Positions 11,430 through 24,800 of a DNA stretch of 64,000 bases are shown piece by piece (position 1 is the stretch's first letter; the number at the start of each line of letters is the position of its first letter). The stretch is from NCBI RefSeq assembly GCF_019175385.1, contig NC_083337.1, positions 18,957,885-19,021,884 of the forward strand. Direction: 5' to 3'. Source of the stretch: Lycium barbarum (taxonomy: Eukaryota > Streptophyta > Magnoliopsida > Solanales > Solanaceae). The translations under genes and the position numbers were made by a program. The notes beneath the pieces were generated by a model, which worked only from the letters and a program-made list of their open reading frames with translations, searched no databases and was not told the DNA's origin.

Positions 11430-11590
11430 ATTGAGTCATCTCTGTGTTGTGTGCGGAGTGACCGATATTTTCTGAGACATATTAGATACTGAGTCATCTC
11501 TGAGCTGTGTGCGGAGTGACTGATATGGAACACTAATATTATGAGACTTTCAGATATTTGGTCCTCTGAGCTGTGTGCGGAGTGACGGTG
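11430..11590 (+). repeat. About 60-bp tandem repeats in LTR B
   Basis: Three diverged units share GAGTCATCTCTG and TGTGCGGAGTGAC; the latter occurs near 11449, 11507 and 11574. Such short arrays are common in Solanaceae gypsy LTRs. No coding role is apparent. Confidence 0.6.
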
Positions 11591-13310
11591 CTTGGACTTC
11601 GCGGGTCCCCCATGGGTTGTGCTGCCGAGGCGTGGAGGTATTCCGCCATCGGAGTACAAGAGTACAGGCATTGCATTACATTCATACCTCACATTGCATT
11701 GCTTTGATTATACTTCTTGTCTGTTTATGAGTTAGACTACGTTGGTTGGATCGTACTAGTGGACTTGGTTGGATCGTACTAGTGGACTTATTTGAGATAT
11801 GTGAATAGTTGTAACAATTGAGATTTTTGCTATAAATAAGGTTGGATATGAACGGTGATTACGTGGAAAAGCATGACTTGTACTCTATCGTTACTTGTTT
11901 TCTTTTACCTTATTGTCTTTATATATGTCAACTAGTCTTAGTCGGCCTATGATACCTACCAGTACCGTTGTTTTGTACTGACCTACGCTTGCTGCATTCT
12001 TTTATGGATGCAGAGTATTAGACAGGTTCACTCTTTTCCCTCGCGGCTGATCGGTGAGGCTACTGTGGAGTCATTAATCCAGGGTGAGCACGACGACGGC
12101 TGCTGCCCAGATGTTCTTTTCCTTACTTACTTGTCTTACTCTTATTTCGAGACAATTGTATTATGAGACTTTTCCATCTTTATACTTGTAGTATTTAGCT
12201 AGTGCTCTTGTATGACCAGACCAGATACTGTGGTGGTTTATGATTACTTCCGCATTTATTATATATTTAGATGACAGGCTTCATTGCTTTATTTTCTTCC
12301 GCTATATATATATACTGAGTTTGTGAATGTTGAATTAAGGGTTCTCCTGCTGAGGTAGGATAGGTAGGTGCCCGCGCAACCTTGTGAAATTGGGTCGTGA
12401 TAGAATAACAGCTAATGTTGAGGGTGTATTGAGGTGGTTGTACTTGGTGTATTTGAAAGAAGGAAGTGTTGTATACAAGCGTATATGGGGCTGCTCAATT
12501 ATATATCTTTAAATGTTGTGAATATGAGTTTAAAGAGGATCATATGAGATTGTTATGTTAATTGTTGGTTGAGGACTTTGTGGTGATGATTAAGAAATAG
12601 GGAAAATGCTTCCCGTTTCACTTTAGAATCGAGTTATCATTGATATACGTGATGTTGACACCTAATTTTTGACCTCCGATAGTTTTGCTCAGTTACTTGG
12701 AGTCCCTGGATTACAAACGGAGTAGAATATGTGTTTTACAAGTCAAATCAATTTTACAAAATTATCCTGGTGTCAGTTTGTCATTACATTTGGCAAAACA
12801 CCAGCAAAAGAACAACCGCGTGTCATTTTACATTTTTAGCATATTTTCAAGAAAATACAAGAGTATTTACTTATTTTCATTTAAGTTTTCTCCAAAAATA
12901 GTTAATTACAAGTTATTACTTTTAAGCATTCACAATCCGTCATCATTTAGTGTTCTACTCCGTCAAAGTCGAGGGATTTTAATTAATCAAGTAATAAGTA
13001 GTTTATTTTGGCTGAATTAAGTGTTAAAATAGAGTTTAATCATGTTTTGGGGAATATAGCTTGGTTCTAATTAAAACAATTTGAGACAAATGAAAATACT
13101 TCTATTTTACACTTATGGTATTTAAAAGTTTCCTAAAAAAATCGTATATATACCACATATATACGCATGTATACACTAATGATATACATTACGTATATAT
13201 GGGAAATATACACAAGAATTGGGCACTATTCTTTAAATTTGGCCGGGTCAAGTCCAAAAGGGACTGACCCGGCCCGCTCCCTTTTAAAGCCCCCATCCTC
13301 TTTATTTCTT

Positions 13311-14232
13311 GGGAGAAGGGCCTGATTTGCCCCTCTACTATTGGAAGTAGTTCACATTTACCCCCCGTTATACTTTCGGCCCATTTTTGCCCCTACAATT
13401 ACCTAAGTAGTAATATTTGCCCCCCGTTTGGATGGCAGTCCACCATGGCAATTAAACTTTCACGTTGACTGACATTCGGATGAGGTGGCATGCCACCTCA
13501 CCACCCTCTCCCCTCTCCATTTCTTTCTTCTACAAACAAACAAAGCCACCTCCAACCACCATTGAAGCCACGCCCCACCACCATCTCCTCCAACAATTAT
13601 ATATTTTTTTTCACTAACCCATCTCACCGGAATCACCATAACCGCCACTATTATCACTTTACCCGAATACTGTCCATTTATCTAATTCCAACCCAAAACT
13701 TCACAACCATTAAAATTTTTAAAACCCATTTGACAAATATGAAGATACTTTTAGATAAAAAGTTTAAATCTTTCAATAACATAAAAGAATGTCTTTTAAC
13801 TCTTGTAAGCATTAATATCATTGCTAATCTTTCTGCTAAATCTTTACGATAATGTGAAAGATTAAGAAAAAGGGTTTCATCATTGTGTGAAAATACACCA
13901 TTTGGGTATTGAATGCCTGAAACTTTTGAAAATAAGAGGGTTATTTCGAATGAATTTGAGGGCGGCGGTAGGAAGGTTGGAGGTGGCTTTGGTTGGAGGT
14001 AGAAGAAAGAAATGGAGAGGGGAGAGGGTGGTGAGGTGGCATGGCACATGCCACCTCATCCAAATGTCAGGCCTCGTGGAAGTTTAATTGCCACGGTAGA
14101 CTGCCGTCCAAACGGGGGCAAATAGCAAATATTGCTATTTAGGTAACGGTAGGGATAAATTTGTGCCGAAAGTATAACGGGGTAAATGTGGACTATTTTC
14201 AACCGTAGAGGGGTAAATCAGGCCCTTTTCCC
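13311..14232. mobile_element. Mutator-type MITE with about 250-bp inverted repeats
   Basis: The termini are GGGAGAAGGGCCTGATTTGC and the inverse of GGGAAAAGGGCCTGATTTAC. Inverted homology continues inward for roughly 250 bp on each side (about 13311-13562 and 13969-14232). A perfect 9-bp TSD, TTATTTCTT, lies at 13302-13310 and 14233-14241; a 9-bp TSD with long TIRs is the hallmark of Mutator-like elements. The 400-bp centre has no transposase. Open frames across the arms are by-products of the repeat. A read-through transcript would fold into a long hairpin. Confidence 0.88.
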
Positions 14233-14437
14233 TTATTTCTTTCCCAGTAACAAAAGGGTAACAACCACCAAACGGGCAGAACCCTACAGCCCTATGTACC
14301 AACGTACACCTCCAGCGGGTTTCAACAGTAACGGTACTTGTTTTTCTTTTGAATTTGGCAACAAAATGCTGTCTAGCTTCCTTGGTATGTTTGGATCTTC
14401 GAAAATTTAAACGGTCCTTGGCTTCATACTTGGGTTC

Positions 14438-14445
14438 TATAAATA
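14438..14445 (+). promoter_or_regulatory. TATA box of LTR D
   Basis: TATAAATA in the context TTCTATAAATAGAGACC, followed about 30 bp later by a CT-rich, leader-like stretch. The context resembles the TATA of the 4290-4689 LTR. Function is inferred. Confidence 0.6.
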
Positions 14446-17400
14446 GAGACCTTCCTCTTCATTTTAAAGGGGGGATTTTTTCAGAGTTCTGAGGCCAAAA
14501 TTTCTGGCCTTTGCACCTCAAAAGGTTTTTGATACCTCTTAAGGGAAAGAATACTTAGAAACCCGGCTAAGCCATTGAGTTTCGAGGACATTCTCGCTCG
14601 AATATAATTTTTGGAAGTCGTTTCCGCTAGTCGGAAATCGATTCGTGTGAAAGATGATTCATTGACGTTCGTTGCTCCCGTTGCTGCTCAAAAAAGGGTA
14701 ATCCTCTTTCTTTTTATTTTATTTTATTTATTTATTTATCTATCTATTTTCGGCCCTGTTGGTTTGAATTTTGTAAATGAAGTAATTCTAGCTTTGTGTA
14801 GAATAAGTTCTTGGATTTCTTTTCTGTCGCTATTGAATATCATGTGGTAGTACGAGTTGTTTGGATGAAAATTTTAGTTTATGTAAGAAACATGACTGCT
14901 TTTCTGTTGCTGGTTTTAAACTGTTATAACAAAGCCCGAATGACTCCTAAAAGTGTTCCTACTTTTGATATACTGAAGGGGTAATCAGGTGACAACCAAG
15001 TTTTCAATTTGTTGAGTTTTAGAGAATATTTTGTGAAGAACTCTGCTAAGTTAGATCAGTTTCTTCGAGTCGAATAGTATTTCTTTTTCTAGTCCCCTTC
15101 CCTGACTTGTCTGAGGAAATAAAATGACGATTAACTTGGTTGTTTAAAGTTTTCATTCTTTATTTGAGGTGTTGACTTCTTCTAGATTTCTGGGCTGATA
15201 GAGTAGTGAGATTCAACACTTTAGAACCAGAATGCTCTGCACTCCTGTTTAACTTGAAACTTGGATTTACCTCCTCCATATTACAAAGCCATAAGCATGC
15301 TTCATTTATTTGGTTCTGCCTAGTTCTTGTGTTTGATCTCAACTGACCCTAGAAATTTGTAAGTTCATCAATATGATAAAGTTTGTTTCTATCAAAATCA
15401 GTAAGGTTCAGCTTTGAGTTAATCACTATGTTGTGTTTTTTTTTTTTTTTTTTTTTTTTAGTTTAATCAATGTGTTGTTCCCTTTCTATATATCTGGTTC
15501 CTTTGAAAGCCAGATGGTAGCAGCTAAAATGATTTAATTCCCTTCTCAATACTCTTCTTTAACAAGCTGATTTGTAAACTCGTTTGAGATATTTGCAACC
15601 CAAAGTGCTAGCCTTACTTGAGAAGATATGGACTGGTTAAGTTAAGACATAATCATCCCTTTTCTTATTTATATTGTGATCTAAGCATGCCCTTAGAGAT
15701 GTTGAGGTGACTTGATATGAAACATGTTATTTAGATGAGTGAGTCTAGTGAGGCACTTAGAACAGGTTGTTTTTGTGGTCTGTCTAGACATTTTTTGGGT
15801 CTGGCTGTCTTCAAACCAATCCTAGAATAGGAAATGTTTTAATTAAGTCATTCCTTTAAGTTATTTGATGAAGTTAAGGTGGTTCATACCTTTGTTTTGG
15901 ATGTTTAACCTCTTTTCTTGAAAATGATATTTGTTGTGATATTAGTTAGTATTGGGAAAATTCCCTATATGTTAACTATTGGCAAGAATGTTTTGTAGCT
16001 CCCGCTTGTCCTTAGTGCGCTTATTGTAGGCTGTGTGCTCACATGACTTAGCCTGATGTATTTAATAGACTGATTTTTGCAAAGTAATAAGCTTGAGAGA
16101 TTTCTTTTGACATGATTGATATTGTGAACCTCTTTGTTGTTGCTGAAAATTGAGTACCTCTTTTTTATGGCACAAAATTGAGAACCCAAACTGATTTGTG
16201 TACTTCTGAGATGTTGATCCTTGTTTGCCATTCTCCTGTAATGACTTGTGCTTAGCATGCTATTTTAATAAGTTAATATGGTGAATTATTATGAAGAATG
16301 GAATGTTCTTCTCTTGTGCTTAAGCATTCCTTGGTCTGTCCACTAAATGAATCCATAAGTGAAAACATGTTCTTCCTAAAAAAAAAAAATTTGATTAAGT
16401 CCCCCTTATTTTGGACATACAACTTAGGGAGTAGCAGTCCAACACTGTTAAGGATGAAGGAAAAGGATTTTAATTTGAACTTTGTATGATCATTTGGCCA
16501 CTAGTTTTAGTTCTTTAAATTTGCATAAGTTGTCCTTGCTTGTCCTTTACTATTTGATTAAATCAAACCAAGTTAATGAGAGAGTTCTGGGAATTGCTTA
16601 AACTAATTTGAGTATGGAGAATCACTGGATTTTTAGGGACTCTTGGTTGGTGTGAAACTATTGATAAATTGTGGCCCTGCTGGTAGCAGCCATAATCTGA
16701 GTGTTCAGTGAGGATCATGACCTTCCCTCTTTGTTGTGCCTCACCCAGCATAAGCCTATGAGTCTTCATGAACCTGTGTCTTTAGAACAGCATGACATAC
16801 TTGTTTAAACCAACCAAGTGCAGAGCCTTAGTCCCTTTTTTTTTTTTTTATAAATCTGAAATATGTTTACTCAGTGTCAGTCTAACTGTATAGCATGCTA
16901 AATAGTTAAGGGATGTGTGTTGAGACTCAGTTGTTGCATAAGTTCTATTCAAGAGTTCAGCAAAGAGGTGACACTATTTTGTTACTAGTTTCCCTGGGAA
17001 AAATATACAAACAAATGACAGTTTTTTTTTTAGATTTAGATTAAAATTAGTTGTATTTGATTTTAAGAGTTCATCCTTGCTTGTTTTAGGTTGTTGTGTG
17101 TTGCTTAAATGACTTGAGTGTCCTTCAAAAACTATTAGCTTGTCCACACATGTTGAGAATAGAATCTGTACCTTATAAGGGTTATTAAGCATGTTCTGTT
17201 TTAATTCATGGGCTGCATTTTGTTCTTACAAAGTTTTGATTGGTGGTTGAAATTTCGAGGCAAGCTTTGGGTTCGGTTTAGCCTCCTCCGATAACCAGCC
17301 ATGCCTAAGGTTCTAGAAAACCTTATGAACTTGCGCGGCGTTGGAAGATGTGGTGGTGGTAGCCCTCTTTGCTGTCCTATCTTTTAACTCCTATGCTTAG

Positions 17401-17739
17401 TCTAATGGTCTAGATCAATCTTTAAGCTCAAACTACTCCATATGATTCAACTGCTAAGCACTCTTTTAAGTTAGTTTGCTTGTTAAAAGATATGAAAGGC
17501 TTGGTACTCATCCTTCACTTCCCCTTTTCTTTGCATGACTTGGGGAAATTTCCAATCCCCAAATGTTTCCTGAGTTACTGTTGAGTCTTGGAGAAATCTT
17601 CTACACTTCTGAGGCCTTCTAAAGGAAGCTAAGATTGGATAACTAGTGCTTACTGGCTCGCTGCACTCAGAGCCAGGTTTACCCTACATCCTTTGAGCCA
17701 TTCTTGCTTTTATGTATTGTCTCTGTTATTTTGTAAACT

Positions 17740-19180
17740 ACTATGTCACTATAGTGTTATTCTTAAGTTGACTGCTACTACTGTTCTGCCTATTGTGGGT
17801 TGCTATTACTGTTTTGGCTGAGTTTAGCTGAAGCATTGCTGCATTTTTTTGAAGATGAAAGGTTCTACTTTTGAGTAAGTTTGCTTGCTGCTACCTGGTT
17901 CACAATTGTGGCATCTTATGGCAAGTGATAGCTGCATTTTGAGGCAAGCAAGATGTTGCATCTTGAGCCAAAAATGATGCTGCACTTTAAAAAGCAATAG
18001 ATACTGCAATTGCTGCCTTGGTTTCTCGTGTTGCTGTCTCTTAGAAGGCTAAAACTGACATCCTTTATTGCACTGCTTGCTGTTTTGTTTCTAGACTACT
18101 ATGTTTACTTATTGCGGCCTTCAAATGCACATTATCCCTGCCATCTTGGGCTGGTAAACTACTGTTTTTAGAGCAGTTGGCTGTTACATATAACTACTTT
18201 TAACTGCTACCTGTTGCTACTATCTGGTTGTTGCTACATATCAGTCAGTTTTCAACTGTCTTTGTCCAAGAAAAAGGAGCAGATGCTACGCCTGAGTTTC
18301 CTATTTTAGTTGTCTCTGATCAGTGGTTACACCTTGATGCTAAGTTGTTAGCATACTCTGTTGCTGCATTTATAAAACAGAAACTGAAACTACACTTGAG
18401 CTATTGTATTTTGTTGGTGCTAGTACAGTCCTTTTGAGCTCCTACTATGGGCTGTTTTCATTTGGTTGTTGTTTATGTCTATTGATTATGTGAGCCACAT
18501 GTTATGGTTTATATGTTGCTGCACTTAAGATCTCTCAATTTCAGTTGTTTTGAGATGATCTTATTTTAAGGCTGTTGTTGTTCTTTCAAAGCAGTATTTT
18601 GGTATCCACTGCTACCTTTTGCACAAATGATGCACTTAAGTTTTGAATCAATAGTTGTTGTTGCTACACTTGTGGCATTTAGGCAGACAGAGGCTACACT
18701 TGGTGCTGCTATACTTTGGTTTTGCATTTGTAAAGTTGCTTGATAGAACTGCAGTGCCTTTGATTCAAAAAATGATCAATGTGGCACTTGAAGTGTTCAC
18801 TTGATACCACTTGTTTGGTGCTGCATTTGTCCCACTTCTAAGGCCAGTTTGTTGTTGCTATCTGCTGCTATCTTGCTGCTGATACAAAGCCAAACTTAAG
18901 GACATTTGACCTGAATCAACTTGCTATTATGCTTTGAAACCTGGACTTCTGCATTGTGAAACAAAATAAATGGCTGCTTCATTGTGGCCATTTAGCATTT
19001 TGGCCAAACAATCTTACTGATAGTGCATGTGCATTTGGAAGAACATATACTGCCCTTGAGACTCATCTTGTTATTGCAACTTTAAAGACTGTTGTTGTGT
19101 GCTCAGTTGCAACACTTAGGTGAAATATTTTGCTGTATGGTTTGGTCCATTGTGGTTGCCTTTCTAAGAGTAACTTTTAT
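17740..19180 (+). repeat. TTGCTGC-rich, quasi-repetitive part of LTR D
   Basis: About 1.4 kb is filled with loosely repeated words such as TTGCTGCA, GCTACT, GCACTT and GTTGTTGC, with a strong strand bias (GCTGC on the plus strand, rarely its complement). There is no fixed period and no long open frame. It looks like an old, diverged tandem expansion in the predicted transcribed part of the LTR. Confidence 0.45.
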
Positions 19181-21222
19181 GGCTTCCTGGCATTTTGCTT
19201 AAAAATGAACTGTTTACCATGCTTGGTCGAAAGAATACTGATTTGAACTGGATACAATACTTAGGGCCGATGAAAAAGTATTTAACTTGAGGCCACATTT
19301 TTAAAAGAACAGATTTCCATACTTGATGAAAATTTACTGATTTGAATAGATACTTAACTTGAGCATGCCTAGTCCGGAAAGGTTATCTCTCGGTTTAGGC
19401 AATGATGATCTCACAGTGTTTTCATGAGGTAGGAACCAACACGCGCTTGGCGAGACAACTAGAATGACCATTAGTTTGCAGCCACGACATGATTCGGGCT
19501 AGACCCGACTTAATGAATTCAAATAAGTGGAATTTCCTTCAAAATTCGAGTTTGGGAAGATAGTTCTGAGGATATGGTTGACTGAGGAGATAAAAATGTG
19601 GACAATGTATGAATTAAATAAAGGTTGTACCTATACATCTACATATATATTTTCCTTACATACAAATACATAGCATTAGTTTTAGATGGACAAACTATTT
19701 TTATACGGATATCTTAAATCCGAACTCAAAGTACACTTCCTTAAAGGGAATTTGTTTAACTCTTTAAAATCAAAATGATATGCCATGACAGTATTTTTAT
19801 ACAGGAAACTAAACAAAACATAAGCAATTTATACATAATCACACATTGAAGCTCGAAGGTTAACCGTATGCTACGAATTCTTAATACTGGGGTGCCTAAC
19901 ACCTTCCTCAGGGGATTACCAGAACCCTTACCTAGAACTTTGGATTAAGAAGGATTTTTCATTGTGTATCTTCAAAACTTGTTTTTCTATTTTCTTAAAA
20001 ATTAGCTGGCGACTCTTTTAAAACAAAGTTCGAGCGCTAACCCCGCCTGCGAAAATGCGAACCGTTACACGTGATATACTAGCGCCATCTAAATTTTATA
20101 TGCATTCCTTTGTTATATAATAATTACTTGGACGACTTGAGGTGTTAAGGCTAACTTTCCTTCTTTTTGGCATGATCCTTATGAACGGAACGTAATCGTA
20201 ACGCTACTCTAGAATAACTCTATTCTTAGTAGCTAGGGATTTTCCATGTTGATTCATGATCTAGAATGTTTCTCAGTAAGTCCTTCAGATTCAATATGAT
20301 TTATAGAGTCCCTTGATGGAAATACTATCTCATAATGATGTTCGGAGGCGTAACGACCTTATGTCACTCCGACAGATTCAGAATGTATTCTTATCATGTT
20401 TATTATATATATGTATGGGGTATGGGGAAGGTGACGGCGTTATATACGCACTACCACCTTATCAACTGGTCACATGATGATGATGATGCTCACAGAGGCC
20501 GATATAATACGATGGGATGCCCATAAAGGCTTGACAGACGTTATACACACATATATATGTACAACTGCATAGTATTTATGTATATCATTGGCTCGCAGAG
20601 GCAGTTCAGACATACATGTTGCATTCATTTCGTCTTATGTTCTCTTATCTCTTTCATGTTACTTTCATGCCTTACATACTCAGTACTTTGTCTGTATTGA
20701 TGTCCTTTTCTGGAGGCGCTGCGTTTCATGCCAGCAGGTACAGATAGACTGGTTGACGATCTGCCCTCGTTGGTTGCTGTTCAGCTGATAGTGAAGCACT
20801 TCTCTTGTTCCGGAGTTGCTCTTGTGCTTTTGGTACATTATTCTTTTGTGTATATATGGGTATGAAGGGGCCCTGTCCCGACCTTTTTATATCAGATACT
20901 CCAGTAAAGGCTTGTAGACAGTCATGGTATGTTAGACTTCATATGGCCCTTTGACCTATATTTTTGCTAGATAGTATTGCACGTTAGCCTTGTCAGCTTG
21001 CATAGTTTTTGTCAGCTTTAGTTGCATATCTCTTATACGATTAAGCAAATTTTCATTGTTACGGTTCACTTTTACGCGGTTAAAGCATAAAAGCTACTAC
21101 GAAGTTGATGCTCTAATTGAATTTTAGCATTTTTAGAATCGCTACCTAATTAATTTATTTTAAAAAAAAAACTAGAAAAATCGCGTAAAAGATATTTCAA
21201 GCTAGATAGAAATCTTTTTGGT

Positions 21223-21450
21223 TTCCTGTGCTTTGATTATTCTATGTTATCTGTGTCGCTTGCGTTACTTCATTTCCATATCGCTTTGAATCTCTTAGCC
21301 GTATCTGACCTCTTTTTATGTTTTTATTGAGTCGAGGGTCTCTCGGAAACAGCCATCCTACCTTGGTAGGAGTAAGGTCTGCGTACACTCTACCCTCCCC
21401 AGACCCCACGTTGTGGGATTTCACTGGGTTGTTGTTGTTGTTGTTGTTGT
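21223..21450 (+). mobile_element. TS-type SINE in LTR E
   Basis: A perfect 17-bp TSD, ATAGAAATCTTTTTGGT, lies at 21206-21222 and 21451-21467. The 3' part has the well-known Solanaceae TS SINE wording (TAAGGTCTGCGTACACTCTA, CCCCAGACCCCAC) and ends in (GTT)n at about 21428-21450. The tRNA-like 5' part is diverged or truncated. Open frames through it are incidental. Confidence 0.9.
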
Positions 21451-21886
21451 ATAGAAATCTTTTTGGTACTAAAGTTTGAGGTAAGGGTTTTGGTGATCCT
21501 CTAGGGAAGGTTTTACGCACTCTAATATTAAAGATCTGTACAATACGATTGACCTACGAGCTTCAATGAGTATTTAATGTATTATTTGCTTAAAAGTATT
21601 TAGTTTTTCCTCAAAAATGTCATTCATTTGTATCATAACTCAAAAAAAAAAAAAAATTGACAAAAAACCCCCTTAAAAAAGAGGGTTTTAGGTTCAAAAA
21701 TTCACATAAGTGTTCAACTCACTTCATTTCCAGACTAAGACACACCTGAAATTTCATCCGAATATTTTAGTCCTAATGATATATGTGTTTTATTATATGT
21801 ATATAGAAAATATAAAATATACCTCCTTTTTTATACATATATAGAAAAACTGAAAGTTTTATTTGAGCTCAATTTCATGCATTTTC

Positions 21887-24800
21887 GAAGCCCATAAGTC
21901 AACTTATATTCCAATCTCAACTTATGTTTCAATCCAGATTCCATCTTATCTCATACTTGGCCCAAATGTATCTTCTTGTTTCCAGTCCACAGATTTCTGG
22001 GCTTTCAGCCCAATAGTCTCAAATTTTTCACAAATTTGTTTTTAGTCAAAAACCGTGGCCTTTGGCTTCTGAAAATATGTTCAAAATTTGATACCCGTTA
22101 TCTAACCAATAACCCAGATTTTTAGAATGGTCATTTCCATTTATAACTACAAAAATGCCTTTAAAGTCAGCTTATTCCTTATTTCAACTCAAATCTGAGC
22201 TTAAAATTCAATAGATGATGTATAATCTTAATGATGGGCTTAAGGCCCAAAACAGACACTTATCCGGTTTTTGCCAAAAAATGAGAGATCCAAAAATTGT
22301 TTACTTAGCAACTTAATTTTTTTTTTTTTTTAGTCTCCTTGGCCTTTAACCGTTTAAAAATCAAACAATTTTGAATGAAGATCAATTCATGCTACTTTAA
22401 GAGTGTTTAAGTTTGAAAATGTTTGAGACGACTTTCCTAAAATACTATGTGCTTTTCCTAAGTTCTAGCATGCTCAAGGGTTACATTATTTACATATCCA
22501 GATACATATACAACATGTAGCCCATAAGTCACAACTTATATTCCAATCTCAACTTATGTTTCAATCCAGATTCCATCTTATCTCATACTTGGCCCAAATG
22601 TATCTTCTTGTTTCCAGTCCACAGATTTCTGGGCTTTCAGCCCAATAGTCTCAAATTTTTCACAAATTTTTTTTTTAGTAAAAAACCGTGGCCTTTGGCT
22701 TCTGAAAATATGTTCAAAATTTGATACCCGTTATCTAACCAATAACCCAGATTTTTAGAATGGTCATTTCCATTTATAACTACAAAAATGCCTTTAAAGT
22801 CAGCTTATTCCTTATTTCAACTCAAATCTGAGCTTAAAATTCAATAGGTGATGTATAATCTTAATGATGGGCTTAAGGCCCAAAACAGACACTTATCCGG
22901 TTTTTGCCAAAAAATGAGAGATCCAAAAATTGTTTACTTAGCAACTTAATTTTTTTTTTTAGTCTCCTTGGCCTTTAACCGTTTAAAAATCAAACAATTT
23001 TGAATGAAGATCAATTCATGCTACTTTAAGAGTGTTTAAGTTTGAAAATGTTTGAGACGACTTTCCTAAAATACTATGTGCTTTTCCTAAGTTCTAGCAT
23101 GCTCAAGGGTTACATTATTTACATATCCAGATACATATACAACATGTAGCCCATAAGTCACAACTTATATTCCAATCTCAACTTATGTTTCAATCCAGAT
23201 TCCATCTTATCTCATACTTGGCCCAAATGTATCTTCTTGTTTCCAGTCCACAGATTTCTGGGCTTTCAGCCCAATAGTCTCAAATTTTTCACAAATTTTT
23301 TTTTTAGTCAAAAACCGTGGCCTTTGGCTTCTGAAAATATGTTCAAAATTTGATACCCGTTATCTAACCAATAACCCAGATTTTTAGAATGGTCATTTCC
23401 ATTTATAACTACAAAAATGCCTTTAAAGTCAGCTTATTCCTTATTTCAACTCAAATCTGAGCTTAAAATTCAATAGATGATGTATAATCTTAATGATGGG
23501 CTTAAGGCCCAAAACAGACACTTATCCGGTTTTTGCCAAAAAATAAGAGATCCAAAAATTGTTTACTTAGCAACTTAATTTTTTTTTTTTAGTCTCCTTG
23601 GCCTTTAACCGTTTAAAAATCAAACAATTTTGAATGAAGATCAATTCATGCTACTTTAAGAGTGTTTAAGTTTGAAAATGTTTGAGACGACTTTCCTAAA
23701 ATACTATGTGCTTTTCCTAGTTCTAGCATGCTCAAGGGTTACATTATTTACATATCCAGATACATATACAACATGTAGCCCATAAGTCACAACTTATATT
23801 CCAATCTCAACTTATGTTTCAATCCAGATTCCATCTTATCTCATACTTGGCCCAAATGTATCTTCTTGTTTCCAGTCCACAGATTTCTGGGCTTTCAGCC
23901 CAATAGTCTCAAATTTTTCACAAATTTTTTTTTTAGTCAAAAACCGTGGCCTTTGGCTTCTGAAAATATGTTCAAAATTTGATACCCGTTATCTAACCAA
24001 TAACCCAGATTTTTAGAATGGTCATTTCCATTTATAACTACAAAAATGCCTTTAAAGTCAGCTTATTCCTTATTTCAACTCAAATCTGAGCTTAAAATTC
24101 AATAGGTGATGTATAATCTTAATGATGGGCTTAAGGCCCAAAACAGACACTTATCCGGTTTTTGCCAAAAAATGAGAGATCCAAAAATTGTTTACTTAGC
24201 AACTTAATTTTTTTTTTTTAGTCTCCTTGGCCTTTAACCGTTTAAAAATCAAACAATTTTGAATGAAGATCAATTCATGCTACTTTAAGAGTGTTTAAGT
24301 TTGAAAATGTTTGAGACGACTTTCCTAAAATACTATGTGCTTTTCCTAAGTTCTAGCATGCTCAAGGGTTACATTATTTACATATCCAGATACATATACA
24401 ACATGTAGCCCATAAGTCACAACTTATATTCCAATCTCAACTTATGTTTCAATCCAGATTCCATCTTATCTCATACTTGGCCCAAATGTATCTTCTTGTT
24501 TCCAGTCCACAGATTTCTGGGCTTTCAGCCCAATAGTCTCAAATTTTTCACAAATTTGTTTTTTAGTCAAAAACCGTGGCCTTTGGCTTCTGAAAATATG
24601 TTCAAAATTTGATACCCGTTATCTAACCAATAACCCAGATTTTTAGAATGGTCATTTCCATTTATAACTACAAAAATGCCTTTAAAGTCAGCTTATTCCT
24701 TATTTCAACTCAAATCTGAGCTTAAAATTCAATAGGTGATGTATAATCTTAATGATGGGCTTAAGGCCCAAAACAGACACTTATCCGGTTTTTGCCAAAA

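Larger units (their letters stand above)
5610..12402 (+). mobile_element. Gypsy solo LTR B, carrying LTR C
   Basis: It begins TGTAACGACCCGTTTGGTCG and ends GGGTCGTGATA (CA mutated to TA). A perfect TSD, GAATA, lies at 5605-5609 and 12403-12407. Without C it measures about 3.07 kb (5610-6188 plus 9910-12402). There is no internal coding region, so it is a solo LTR. It contains short tandem repeats near 6097-6188 and 11430-11590, and a 23-bp direct duplication around 11735-11788. The related minus-strand LTRs J (43273) and K (60526) begin with the same TGTCACGACCC terminus and share words such as GGTTCCCAATGCA. Confidence 0.85.
12653..20069 (+). mobile_element. Ogre/Tat-like solo LTR D, 7.4 kb
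   Basis: It starts TGTTGACACCTAATTTTT and ends GCGAACCGTTACA, with a perfect TSD, CGTGA, at 12648-12652 and 20070-20074. Only one copy of each terminus is present, and no PBS, PPT or coding domain was found, so it reads as a single very long LTR inserted in LTR A. After removing a 922-bp Mutator-type MITE and its TSD it is still about 6.5 kb. A TATA box at 14438-14445 puts about 1.8 kb in U3 and about 5.6 kb in R-U5. The 3' end shares the words TGCCTAACACCTTCC and CTGGCGACTC with the other Ogre-like LTRs. A non-autonomous element that lost its second LTR is an alternative. Confidence 0.78.

Noticed and set aside
13490..14049. Two proline-rich or leucine-rich open frames on opposite strands
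   Set aside because: They fall on the inverted arms and centre of the Mutator-type MITE; the sequence symmetry explains them.
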